A stretch of 64,000 nt of DNA, taken from Jhaorihella thermophila. Its GTDB lineage: Bacteria > Pseudomonadota > Alphaproteobacteria > Rhodobacterales > Rhodobacteraceae. Numbering within the stretch: the first letter of the stretch is position 1; each line of letters opens with the position of its first letter. The stretch covers positions 186,001 through 250,000 of the forward strand of contig NZ_FNVD01000002.1 in the NCBI RefSeq assembly GCF_900108275.1, in the 5' to 3' direction. The position numbers and the translations under genes are program-made. The notes under the pieces were generated by a model. That model saw only the letters and a list, made by a program, of their open reading frames with translations. It ran no database searches and had not been told where the DNA came from. Below are positions 10,501 through 17,733 of the stretch, one piece after another.

Positions 10501-10969
10501 CCCAGACCGGCAGCACGTCGATGCCTCCTGGGACGGCACGATGTCCAACCTGCCCGCCCCCACCGGCGAACCGGCCCGCCCGCGCGTGCGCTCCATGCCG
10601 GGGCCGACCGGCGAATCCAACCGTCTCGGCCTGATCCCGCGCGCCCCGCTGCTCTGCCTTGGCCCCGGACCGCGCGCGGTGACCGAACAGGCCGGCGTGG
10701 TGCGGGAAATGGGCGGTCAGGCCATTCCCGCCACGGGCATGATCGACCCCGACCGGCTGGAGCGGATCGACGGCATTTCGGGCGTGCTCTGGTGGGGCGA
10801 TGCCGCCACCGCGCGGGCGATCGAACGGGCGCTGTCACGCCGCGACGGGCCGATCATCCCTCTGATCCCCGGCAAACCCGACCTCGCTCGCGTGATGGGA
10901 GAACGCCATGTCTGCGTGGACACCACCGCCTCGGGCGGGAACGCGCAGCTTCTGGGCGGGCTGGCCTGA
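7547..10969 (+). CDS. putA: Bifunctional proline dehydrogenase / glutamate-semialdehyde dehydrogenase
   Basis: PutA oxidises proline to P5C with FAD, then P5C/glutamate semialdehyde to glutamate with NAD+. The 1140-residue protein has an N-terminal helical region, a proline dehydrogenase TIM barrel (about 150-480, with GFGIVVQAYGQRA and RLVKGAYWDTEIKRA), and an ALDH domain from ~510 (ISPWNFPLAIFTGQ; GVAFTGSTETA) with catalytic C799 in SAGQRCSALR. A C-terminal ALDH-like tail of about 100 residues follows. It lacks the ribbon-helix-helix DNA-binding domain of E. coli PutA, consistent with a separate regulator next door. An alternative start at 7553 is two codons in. Proline is used as carbon/nitrogen source or osmolyte turnover. 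Confidence 0.97.
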   Translation: MTMNDMTLRHRIDAETYADEKAVIARLVDQAALSPQDRAAICAEAAQLVRDIRGSTAPGLMEVFLAEYGLSTDEGVALMCLAEALLRVPDADTIDALIEDKIAPSDWGRHIGKSSSPLVNASTWALMLTGKVLDDDAPGPAQVLRAAIKRVGEPVIRTAVGRAMKEMGRQFVLGETIDAAMKRAAGMEAKGYTYSYDMLGEAARTEADAARYHLAYSRAISAIAEACTRDDIRDNPGISVKLSALHPRYEVAQRDRVMDELVPRLRALALLAKAAGMGLNVDAEEADRLALSLEVIEAVMAEPALSGWDGFGIVVQAYGQRAGTVIDALYDMARRHDRRIMVRLVKGAYWDTEIKRAQVAGMDGFPVFTRKAASDVSYIANARKLLGLADRIYPQFATHNAHTVCAILHMVREAGQDIPFEFQRLHGMGETLHDIVHDRHGTRCRIYAPVGAHRDLLAYLVRRLLENGANSSFVNQIVDESVPPEVVAADPFEKLDEPAKKIPTGAELFLPERRNSHGFDLHHTPTLEEIDAAREPFHAHCWQAAPLIAGTAAPEAPQPVANPARPEDSPGTVAFASAADIETALAAARPWKADAATRAQVLNRAADLYEAHFGEFFALVAREAGKNLVDAVAELREAVDFLRYYAANIPDGAPAGTFSCISPWNFPLAIFTGQVSAALATGNAVLAKPAEQTPLIAHRAVQLMHEAGVPREVLQLLPGDGRVGAALTSDARVNGVAFTGSTETAKLIRASMADNLEPGAPLIAETGGLNAMIVDSTALPEQAVQSIIESAFQSAGQRCSALRCLYLQEDVADDVLEMLMGAMDVLRLGDPWHLSTDVGPVIDEEARAGIMAHVTQARAEGRVLKELPTPNAGLFVGPTLIEVPGIEALEREIFGPVLHVARFKAADLDRVIDTINATGYGLTFGLHTRIDDRVQHVTERVHAGNIYVNRNQIGAIVGSQPFGGEGLSGTGPKAGGPHYMPRFCAPDRQHVDASWDGTMSNLPAPTGEPARPRVRSMPGPTGESNRLGLIPRAPLLCLGPGPRAVTEQAGVVREMGGQAIPATGMIDPDRLERIDGISGVLWWGDAATARAIERALSRRDGPIIPLIPGKPDLARVMGERHVCVDTTASGGNAQLLGGLA

Positions 10970-11008
10970 CCCCTTGACGCCGGGCCGAAACCGGCCCAGC
11001 GTGCCCCC

Positions 11009-11764
11009 ATGTTCCCGATCCGCGATCACAACCCCTCGGGGCGCACGCCCTATGTCGTCTACGGCCTCCTGGCCGCCAACATCCTGGTGTTTCTGAGCTA
11101 TTCCGGGCTGTTTTCGGACGAACGCGCCCTGACCTGGTTCTTCATGGAATACGGCATCGTGCCCCGGCGCATCACGATGGGCGAAGGCTACGCGACCCTC
11201 TTCACGTCGATGTTCCTGCACGCGGGCTTCATGCACCTGGCGGGCAACATGCTGTTTCTGTGGATCTTCGGCGACAATCTCGAAGACGAGATGGGCCATG
11301 TCGGTTTTCTGCTGTTCTATCTGGCCTGCGGAATCGGCGCGGCCCTGATCCATGTGATCGTCGCCCCCTATTCCACCGTTCCCACGGTCGGCGCCTCGGG
11401 CGCGATCGCAGGCGTCATGGGGGGATACCTGCTGCTCTATCCTCGCGCGCGGGTGGACGTTCTCATCATCCTCATCATCTTCATCCAGATCGTCTCGGTC
11501 CCCGCCTGGCTGATGCTGGGGCTGTGGTTCCTGTTCCAACTCATGGGCAGCGTGAACATCAACCCCGACCGCGGAGGCGTGGCCTACTGGGCCCACACCG
11601 GCGGTTTCGTGGTGGGGCTGATCCTGACCCTGCCCCACTGGCTGCGCCTGGGCGGACCCGATTTCTGGCATCGGACGCGCGGCCATCCCCGCCACCCCCC
11701 GCATGAATACCGGATCACCGCGAGCCGCATCCCGAAACTGCCACGCGACAGGTGGCGCCGTTGA
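11009..11764 (+). CDS. Rhomboid-family intramembrane serine protease
   Basis: A 251-residue polytopic membrane protein with the rhomboid core. It shows HAGFMHLAGNMLFLWIFGDN (the HxxxN-type TM2 region), the nucleophile S130 in VGASGAIAGVMGGY and the partner histidine H196 in YWAHTGGFVVGLIL. The Ser-His dyad is therefore complete and the protein should be proteolytically active within the membrane; substrates are unknown. The N-terminus (FPIRDHNPSGRTPYVVY) is typical of the alphaproteobacterial single-domain group. A short basic cytosolic tail follows the last helix. The next gene starts inside its 3' end (13-bp overlap). Confidence 0.9.
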   Translation: MFPIRDHNPSGRTPYVVYGLLAANILVFLSYSGLFSDERALTWFFMEYGIVPRRITMGEGYATLFTSMFLHAGFMHLAGNMLFLWIFGDNLEDEMGHVGFLLFYLACGIGAALIHVIVAPYSTVPTVGASGAIAGVMGGYLLLYPRARVDVLIILIIFIQIVSVPAWLMLGLWFLFQLMGSVNINPDRGGVAYWAHTGGFVVGLILTLPHWLRLGGPDFWHRTRGHPRHPPHEYRITASRIPKLPRDRWRR

Positions 11765-12144
11765 CCGCCCCCGACACTGCCGAAATCCGCCGCGCGCGAT
11801 GCCACTGCGGCGCCGTGGTGATCGAAGCCGAACTGCCCCAAGGCCTGGCCTCGGCCACGCACTGCGACTGCTCCTTCTGCCGCCGGCGCGGCGCGGCCGC
11901 CGTCACCGCCATCGCTGCAACCCTCAAGGTGCTGAAAGGCGCGGACAACCTGGCGCTCTACACCTGGGGCACGCACACCGCGCAGCACTATTTCTGCAAG
12001 ACATGCGGCATCTACACCCATCACCGCCGCCGGTCGGACCGGGCGGAATGCGGCGTCAACCTAGGCTGCATCGACGGCGTTAACCCGCGGGACCTGGACC
12101 CCGTTCCCTGGACCGATGGCGTGAACCACCCCAGCGACCGCTGA
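11752..12144 (+). CDS. GFA-family zinc protein (glutathione-dependent formaldehyde-activating-like)
   Basis: A 130-residue small protein with the cysteine pattern of the GFA/CENP-V fold: CHCGAV near residue 19, THCDCSFCRRRG near residue 40 and YFCKTCGIYTHHRRR near residue 85. These supply two zinc sites. The family was named after Gfa of Paracoccus, but most members have no proven activity with S-hydroxymethylglutathione. The GTG start at 11752 lies inside the rhomboid gene; a TTG three codons downstream would also fit. Function remains open. Confidence 0.82.
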   Translation: MAPLTAPDTAEIRRARCHCGAVVIEAELPQGLASATHCDCSFCRRRGAAAVTAIAATLKVLKGADNLALYTWGTHTAQHYFCKTCGIYTHHRRRSDRAECGVNLGCIDGVNPRDLDPVPWTDGVNHPSDR

Positions 12145-12204
12145 AGAGAACCACACAAAGGACGCGCCCCGGACTCCGGACGCCAGTCGGCCGGCACCAA
12201 AGCC

Positions 12205-12316
12205 CCTTATCTTCATCTTGCCCCAAATACTCCGGGGAGCGCGAGGGGCAGCGCCCCTCGCAATATTGGTCTGCGCGCCTCCGGTGCAAAGGGCAGAGCC
12301 CCTCGCACCGGCCGGA
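12205..12316. repeat. Intergenic hairpin repeat, copy A
   Basis: The 220-bp gap between the GFA and EF-G-like genes holds no ORF. It carries a unit beginning CTTCATCTTGCCCCAAATAC, then a CTCCGGGG block, then a perfect 9-bp hairpin (12241-12261, GCGAGGGGC / GCCCCTCGC, loop AGC). A second weaker inverted pair, CCGGTGC...GCACCGG, lies at about 12281-12310. Nearly the same unit occurs at 51822-51875. It may also terminate the convergent genes. Confidence 0.7.
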
Positions 12317-12364
12317 TTGGCACGGCCAATCCAATCAATAGCCCTCGACCGGCGCCCGCCTGCG

Positions 12365-14296
12365 TCAGGCAGACATTTCCTTGCGCTTCGCAGCCTCGGG
12401 GATGGGGCCATGAACCTCTTCGAAATGGTCGAAGGCGAACACCGCCCAGCCGGTGCCGCGCGTGGCGCTCGCCAACGACCGGATCAGCTCGTCCCGCGCA
12501 ACGGCCGGCAGCAGGGCGTTGAACACTTCCCAGCCCGACGCTGCGGGGTGTGCCTCGAAGCCCAGCACCTGCCCCGACAGGCTGCTGATCGTGGGCACGA
12601 TGTCGCCCACGAACACCGACGGCAGGTGCATCTCCACCTTCAGGATCGGCTGCAGCAGGATCGGCTTGGCCTGCGCGATCGCTTCCTTCACCGCCATCTT
12701 GCCGGCAATGCGGAATGCATGGTCCGAACTGTCCACTGAATGATGCTTGCCATCCTTCAGCGTCACCTTCAGATCCACCACCGGATGCCCGATCGGGCCT
12801 TCCTCGGTGGCGTCGCGCGCGCCCTGCTCGACCGCGGGGATATAGTTGCGCGGCACCGCACCGCCCTTGACCACTTCCTCGAATTCGAACCCGGTCCCGC
12901 GCGGCAGGGGCGCCACGTCGATCACCACATCGGCGAACTGCCCCGCCCCGCCCGACTGCTTGCGGTGGCGATAGTGCTGCTCCACCGGCTTGCTGATGGT
13001 CTCGCGATACTCCGCCTGCACCGGCTCGGTGACCACCTCGACCGAGAAATCCTCCTTCAGCTTGTCCACGATCCGCCGCATGTGCTGCGGTCCCTGGGTG
13101 CCGACGATGGCGTGCCCGCTCTGCTCATCCTGCTCCACCGTCAAGCCGGGGTCGATCTCGGCCAGCCGCGTCAGCGCGTTGGACAGGCGCACGTCGTCCT
13201 TTTCATGCGCCGGCAGCACCAGCTGCCGATACCCCGCCGGCCGCCCGCGCGCCCATTCGGGCAGCGGGATCGCCTGCTCGGCGGTATAGAGGTTCCCCGG
13301 CACCAGATGATCGGACTTCACCGCCAGTCCGATCTCGCCGGCCGCGATCCCGTCGATCTGCGTCTTGGCATCCAGCGCAACCAGGCTGCCGACCGCCTCG
13401 CCGCCCAGCTGGTCATGCGCCTTCACGCCCTCGCCCAGCCCACGCAGGACGGTGATCTTGCCGATATGCTTCTTCACGTCGGCAAAGGCGGCGATCGCCT
13501 TGACACCATCGGTGGCCCCATCGTTTTCGGCCGCGACATCCACCTGCGGCGCCTCGTGCCGCAGCGCCTTCATCAGCCGCGTGAGCCCGTTGCGATGCGC
13601 CGCCGACCCGATACAGGCCGGGATCAGCTGGTGGTGCTGCAAGACCTCGGCGGCGAGGTGATAGATCTCCTCGCTGGGCGGCTCCCTGTCCTCGATCAGC
13701 TGCTCCAGCAGGTGATCGTCGAAATCGCTCAGCTCCTCCAGCAGCTCGGCGCGGGCCTCGTGCTCGCGCTCTTCGACGGATTTCGGAATCTCGATCAGCG
13801 CCGAGGGCTGACCTTCCCGGTATTTCCACGCCCGTTCCGAGATCAGGTCAACCGCGCCCACGACCTTGTCGCCTTCGCGGATCGGGATCTGCCGCAACAG
13901 GATGTGGTGGCTGGCATAGCCTTGCAGGGCCGAAACGATGTCGCGCAGCCTGCCGTTGGGATTGTCCATCCGGTTCACGAACAGGATGCAGGGGACCCCG
14001 GCCTCTTCGACCATCCGCAGATAGGGCGCGACCAGAACCGACGCGTCCGGGTCGGGCGGCACGCACAGCACCACCGTGTCGCTGACCGCCATCGCCGGGC
14101 CGGCATAGGACAGGTTGTCGGCCCCGCCACCGACGTCGATCGCCACCCAAGGCTCGCCCAGATAGTCGAAACCGTGCAGGGTCACGACTCCCGCGACGTC
14201 GAACCTGGTGGACCGCCCGTCGTCCAGGCGGCTCAGCGCCTCGACAAGGGTGGTCTTGCCTGACTGCGTCGGGCCTAGAACGGTAAAGACTCGCAT
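12365..14296 (-). CDS. Divergent EF-G-like translational GTPase
   Basis: 643 residues from the ATG at 14296, which has an AGGGG ribosome-binding site; an upstream in-frame start at 14335 is weaker. The order of domains is that of elongation factor G: G domain, domain II, and the C-terminal domains III-V (HYRHRKQSGGAGQFADVVI is domain IV; HSVDSSDHAFRIAGKMA). It differs from canonical EF-G: the P-loop reads GPTQSGKTTL, the DxxG motif is replaced by IDVGGG, the NKxD motif is NRMD, the switch-I threonine segment is not recognisable, and it is ~50 residues shorter. It is therefore a paralogue (annotated 'elongation factor G' in this group), not the main fusA, and it stands alone without rpsL/rpsG/tuf. 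Its role in translation, recycling or stress is unknown. Confidence 0.85.
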   Translation of the reverse strand: MRVFTVLGPTQSGKTTLVEALSRLDDGRSTRFDVAGVVTLHGFDYLGEPWVAIDVGGGADNLSYAGPAMAVSDTVVLCVPPDPDASVLVAPYLRMVEEAGVPCILFVNRMDNPNGRLRDIVSALQGYASHHILLRQIPIREGDKVVGAVDLISERAWKYREGQPSALIEIPKSVEEREHEARAELLEELSDFDDHLLEQLIEDREPPSEEIYHLAAEVLQHHQLIPACIGSAAHRNGLTRLMKALRHEAPQVDVAAENDGATDGVKAIAAFADVKKHIGKITVLRGLGEGVKAHDQLGGEAVGSLVALDAKTQIDGIAAGEIGLAVKSDHLVPGNLYTAEQAIPLPEWARGRPAGYRQLVLPAHEKDDVRLSNALTRLAEIDPGLTVEQDEQSGHAIVGTQGPQHMRRIVDKLKEDFSVEVVTEPVQAEYRETISKPVEQHYRHRKQSGGAGQFADVVIDVAPLPRGTGFEFEEVVKGGAVPRNYIPAVEQGARDATEEGPIGHPVVDLKVTLKDGKHHSVDSSDHAFRIAGKMAVKEAIAQAKPILLQPILKVEMHLPSVFVGDIVPTISSLSGQVLGFEAHPAASGWEVFNALLPAVARDELIRSLASATRGTGWAVFAFDHFEEVHGPIPEAAKRKEMSA

Positions 14297-14535
14297 GGAT
14301 CTGCCCCTTTCGTCTGCTTCATGGCTCATGTTCACGATTGCACGACCTGAAAATCAGACGGACGGCGCGCATCCGCAGGTATCGCCTTGTCAGAAGTGCC
14401 TGCCTCGCCGCGGAACAGCCCCGCCGCGCGCCGGGCGCGCCGCGGTCCAGTCCTGCCTGACGATTGTTGAAAGCCAATGCCCGCCCCGTCAAGTGTCATG
14501 ACCGGCAATCGTCCGAAACCGGATCAACTCGCACC

Positions 14536-14567
14536 CGTCCCGGCGCGGGCCGGCCCGCGCCGGGACG
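14536..14567. terminator. 32-bp perfect palindrome downstream of hemN
   Basis: A 16-bp inverted repeat with no spacer (CGTCCCGGCGCGGGCC and its exact complement) lies 28 bp past the hemN stop in the ~300-bp region between hemN and the start of the EF-G-like gene. No T-tract follows. It probably stabilises or ends the hemN transcript. The rest of this region shows no other gene. Confidence 0.5.
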
Positions 14568-14594
14568 TCACCCCATATCCGCGTGCCCCGCGCC

Positions 14595-15956
14595 TCAGAT
14601 CGCCGAGCTGTGCCCAGCCTTGCTGAGATCGTAGGCGTCGAAATCCCGCGCGATCATGCGCGTGAGCGCGCGCGCCTGAGGCGGGATGAAAAGCCCCTCT
14701 TCGGTCACCTCCAGGAGGCCCTCGAAATGCCTGTTCGCGCGCTCGAACTGTTCGGCCAGCCAGTCCCGCGACACGCCGAACCGATCGCAGATCTCTCCCG
14801 CGTCGATGCGAAAGTCGCACATCAACATCTCGATCATGCGCGCCCGCAGGCGGTCTTCGCCCTTGAACACATGGCCCCGGCTGATCGAGAACCGCCCGTC
14901 GCGGATCTTCGCGGTATGCGCGCCCGTCGCCGGGGCGTTCTGCGCATAGCCCTGCGGAAATTTCGAGATCGAAGACGCCCCGATGCCGATCAGCACCTCG
15001 GCGGTGTCGTCGGTATAGCCCTGAAAATTGCGCCGCAGCGTGCCGCCCCGCAATGCGCGGGTCAGACCGTCCTGCTGCGTGGCGAAATGGTCGATGCCGA
15101 TTTCAGCGTAATCGTCCCACAGGAAAAGCCGCCGGGCGGTCTCGAACAGCTCCAGCCGCGCCTCGGGCGTGGGCAGCGCGTCCGACGGGATCAGCTGCTG
15201 GCGCTTGGCCATCCACGGCACATGGGCATAGCCATAAAGCGCCACCCGGTCCGGCTGAAGCGACAGAAGCTTCTGCACGCTTTCGGTGATTCGCGCCTTG
15301 GACTGGTGCGGCAGGCCATACAGGATATCCGCGTTCAGGCTGGGAATGCCGCGCGACCGGATCAGCTCCACCGCATCGCGGGTCTGGTCATGGCCCTGGA
15401 TCCGGCCGATGGTCTTCTGGATCTCGGGGTCGAAATCCTGCACCCCGATCGAAGCGCGGTTCAGCCCGTTGCGCGCCAACGCGTCCATGCGCGATTCGTC
15501 GATCTCGCCGGGGTCGATCTCGACCGAGAATTCGCCGCCCTCGGCCATGGGCGCGACCTCGAAGATCGCGCCGGCCAGCTCGTCGATCATCGCCGCCGGC
15601 AAAAGCGTGGGCGTTCCCCCGCCCCAGTGCAGACGCGAGAGCGTGACACCCTCGGGCAGCCGCTCTTTCAGAAGCGCGAGTTCCGCCTTGAGCGTCTCCA
15701 GATAGGCGGCCAGCGGCGAATCCGTCTGCGTGCCTTGGGTGCGGCAGGCACAGAACCAGCAAAGGTTCCGGCAAAACGGCACATGGACATAAAGCGATAT
15801 CTCGCTGCCCGGCGCGATGTCCGAAACCCAATCCCCATAAAGATCCGGCCCCACGTCGTTGCTGAAGTGGGGCGCGGTCGGATAGCTTGTGTAGCGCGGC
15901 ACCTTGGCGTCAAAAAGACCCAATCGTGCCAATTGTGATTTGGTGACCATTGGCAT
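14595..15956 (-). CDS. hemN: Oxygen-independent coproporphyrinogen III oxidase
   Basis: A radical SAM enzyme that decarboxylates coproporphyrinogen III to protoporphyrinogen IX without oxygen, allowing heme synthesis under anoxia. The 453-residue length fits true HemN rather than HemW. The cluster-binding cysteines C62, C66 and C69, with the extra C71 characteristic of HemN, lie in HVPFCRNLCWFCACRTQG. The glycine-rich LHWGGGTPTLL motif and the C-terminal HemN domain (ALTRMIARDFDAYDL) are present. It is divergent from fnrL across a 55-bp region holding an FNR box, so expression is probably induced at low oxygen. Confidence 0.96.
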   Translation of the reverse strand: MPMVTKSQLARLGLFDAKVPRYTSYPTAPHFSNDVGPDLYGDWVSDIAPGSEISLYVHVPFCRNLCWFCACRTQGTQTDSPLAAYLETLKAELALLKERLPEGVTLSRLHWGGGTPTLLPAAMIDELAGAIFEVAPMAEGGEFSVEIDPGEIDESRMDALARNGLNRASIGVQDFDPEIQKTIGRIQGHDQTRDAVELIRSRGIPSLNADILYGLPHQSKARITESVQKLLSLQPDRVALYGYAHVPWMAKRQQLIPSDALPTPEARLELFETARRLFLWDDYAEIGIDHFATQQDGLTRALRGGTLRRNFQGYTDDTAEVLIGIGASSISKFPQGYAQNAPATGAHTAKIRDGRFSISRGHVFKGEDRLRARMIEMLMCDFRIDAGEICDRFGVSRDWLAEQFERANRHFEGLLEVTEEGLFIPPQARALTRMIARDFDAYDLSKAGHSSAI

Positions 15957-15985
15957 AAGTTAGGCGGGAACGCCCGATCATGACT

Positions 15986-15999
15986 TTGACCCAGATCAA
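15986..15999. promoter_or_regulatory. FNR-type box between hemN and fnrL
   Basis: TTGACCCAGATCAA (half-sites TTGAC and ATCAA, 4-bp spacer) lies in the 55-bp divergent promoter region, 30 bp from the hemN start and 13 bp from the fnrL ATG. It is positioned to activate hemN and, being so close to the fnrL start, may repress fnrL itself. Confidence 0.8.
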
Positions 16000-16011
16000 T
16001 TTGGAAAACAG

Positions 16012-16755
16012 ATGAACGCTGCCGTCGCCGCCCCCACCCAGAAATGCACCGAGTGCCCGATCCGGCACCGCGCGGTCTGCGCTCATTGCAACCCGCTGGA
16101 ACTTCAGGAACTTGACGAGATCAAGTATTATCGCAGCTTCGAGGCGGGCCAGACGGTGATCTGGGCCGGCGACAAGATGGGATTCGTGGGCACCGTGATC
16201 ACTGGCGTCGCCACCCTGACCCAGACCATGGAGGACGGTCGCACCCAGATGGTGGGCCTGCTGCTGCCGTCCGATTTCGTGGGGCGGCCGGGACGCGATA
16301 CCGCGGCCTACAACGTGATCGCCACCACCGACATCGTGATGTGCTGTTTCCGCAAGAAACCGTTCGAGGATCTGATGGCGCGCACGCCGCATATCGCGCA
16401 TCGGCTGCTGGAAATGACGCTGGACGAGCTGGACGCGGCGCGGGAGTGGATGCTGGTGCTGGGCCGCAAGACGGCGCGGGAAAAGATCGCAAGCCTTCTG
16501 TCGATCGTCGCCCGCCGCGATGCCTCGATCGCGAAAAAGGCGACGGTCGGCCCGCTGGTCTTCGACCTGCCGCTGACGCGCGAGGCGATGGCCGATTATC
16601 TGGGTCTGACTCTGGAAACCGTCAGCCGGCAGATTTCGGCGCTGAAAAAGGACGGCGTGATCGAGATGCAGGGCAAACGCCACATCACCGTGCCCGACAT
16701 GGGCCGTCTGATGGAAGAGGCGGGCGACGACGCAGACGGCGGTTTTCTGGTCTGA
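16012..16755 (+). CDS. fnrL: FnrL, oxygen-sensing Crp/Fnr-family regulator
   Basis: A 247-residue transcription factor with an N-terminal cysteine cluster C12, C15, C23 (KCTECPIRHRAVCAHC) and a central C111/C112. This matches the [4Fe-4S] ligands of Rhodobacter FnrL (three N-terminal cysteines plus one in the sensor domain). A cyclic-nucleotide-binding-like beta barrel is followed by a long dimerisation helix, and the C-terminal winged HTH contains the recognition helix LTLETVSRQISALKKDG. The E..SR residues typical for reading TTGAT half-sites are visible (ETVSRQ). Direct targets suggested in this window are hemA, hemN, usp/ccoNOQP and ccoG. It sits divergent from hemN. Confidence 0.95.
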   Translation: MNAAVAAPTQKCTECPIRHRAVCAHCNPLELQELDEIKYYRSFEAGQTVIWAGDKMGFVGTVITGVATLTQTMEDGRTQMVGLLLPSDFVGRPGRDTAAYNVIATTDIVMCCFRKKPFEDLMARTPHIAHRLLEMTLDELDAAREWMLVLGRKTAREKIASLLSIVARRDASIAKKATVGPLVFDLPLTREAMADYLGLTLETVSRQISALKKDGVIEMQGKRHITVPDMGRLMEEAGDDADGGFLV

Positions 16756-16764
16756 CGGGGCCAC

Positions 16765-17634
16765 CTACGCGCCGGTCCTCAAACACTCGACGACCCGCGC
16801 AACCGGCGTGCCCGGACGCAGCGACCGCAGGCTCCACAGGGTCAGCGGCTGCGGCAGCGGCACCTTTTTCGAAAACGGCGCGACCAGTGCCCCGCTCTGC
16901 AAGAGCGGCGCCACCAGCGCCTCGCGCCCCATGAGCACCCCGGCGCCATTCACAGTTTCCTCGACCGCCAGCGAGTAGAGCGAATGCACCGGACCGCGCG
17001 GGCAAAACCCCGCGCCGGGCATCACCGCCCCGGCCCAGAGCGCCCAGTCGTAGGTCCATGTGCTGTCGGTGAGGCAGGTTTCCCGCGACAGGTCGTCAGG
17101 ACTGCGCAGCCGCGCCGCGATCTGGGGCGCGCAGACGGGAAAGACATGGTCGCGCACCAGAACCTCGCCTTGGCCGCCGTAGAACAGGCACAGATCGAAC
17201 GGCGCGCGCTTCAGGTTGGGGGGCGTCTCCATCGCCGTGATCGAAACCGAGATCTCGGGCGAGGCGGCCCGCAGCCCCGGCAGGCGGTGGCTCAGCCAGA
17301 ACTGCGCCACCGCCGGAAGCGCCGCGATATGCACCCTGCGCGGCGCGGCCTCGGCACGCAGCTTTTGCACCGCCATACCCAATGCGTCGAAGGCCCGTGA
17401 AAACTCGGGCTGCATCCGTGCGCCCAGCGCCGTCAGCCGCACCCCGCGCGGCGTGCGTTCGAACAGCTTGGCGCCCAGCGCATCCTCGATCGTCTTGACA
17501 TGCGCCGACACCGCGCCCGGTGAAACACCCAGTTCCTCGGCTGCCGCGGCAAAGCCGCCCAGTCGCGCGGCGGCCTCGAAGGCACGCAGAGCATTCATCG
17601 GCAGGGACTTCGGACGGGGCGGCGAGACAGCCAT
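16765..17634 (-). CDS. LysR-family transcriptional regulator (GcvA-like)
   Basis: 289 residues from the ATG at 17634; an internal ATG at 17598 is an alternative. The N-terminal winged HTH (MNALRAFEAAARLGGFAAAA, then LGVSPGAVSAHVKTIEDALG) and a periplasmic-binding-like effector domain (HIAALPAVAQFWLSHRLPGL) are standard. The HTH style, with NALRAFEAAAR, resembles the GcvA subgroup. The gene is divergent from the SHMT-like gene with a ~100-bp shared promoter and is the obvious candidate regulator for it. The inducer is unknown. Confidence 0.88.
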   Translation of the reverse strand: MAVSPPRPKSLPMNALRAFEAAARLGGFAAAAEELGVSPGAVSAHVKTIEDALGAKLFERTPRGVRLTALGARMQPEFSRAFDALGMAVQKLRAEAAPRRVHIAALPAVAQFWLSHRLPGLRAASPEISVSITAMETPPNLKRAPFDLCLFYGGQGEVLVRDHVFPVCAPQIAARLRSPDDLSRETCLTDSTWTYDWALWAGAVMPGAGFCPRGPVHSLYSLAVEETVNGAGVLMGREALVAPLLQSGALVAPFSKKVPLPQPLTLWSLRSLRPGTPVARVVECLRTGA

Positions 17635-17733
17635 ATGAGCCTCATTTTTTCTGACCCTAGTTTTTCGCAAAACTGGTTTGCCCACAACCCCGGCTCGGGT
17701 GTTTGCTGGGTGCAGACCATGACGGAGACGACC

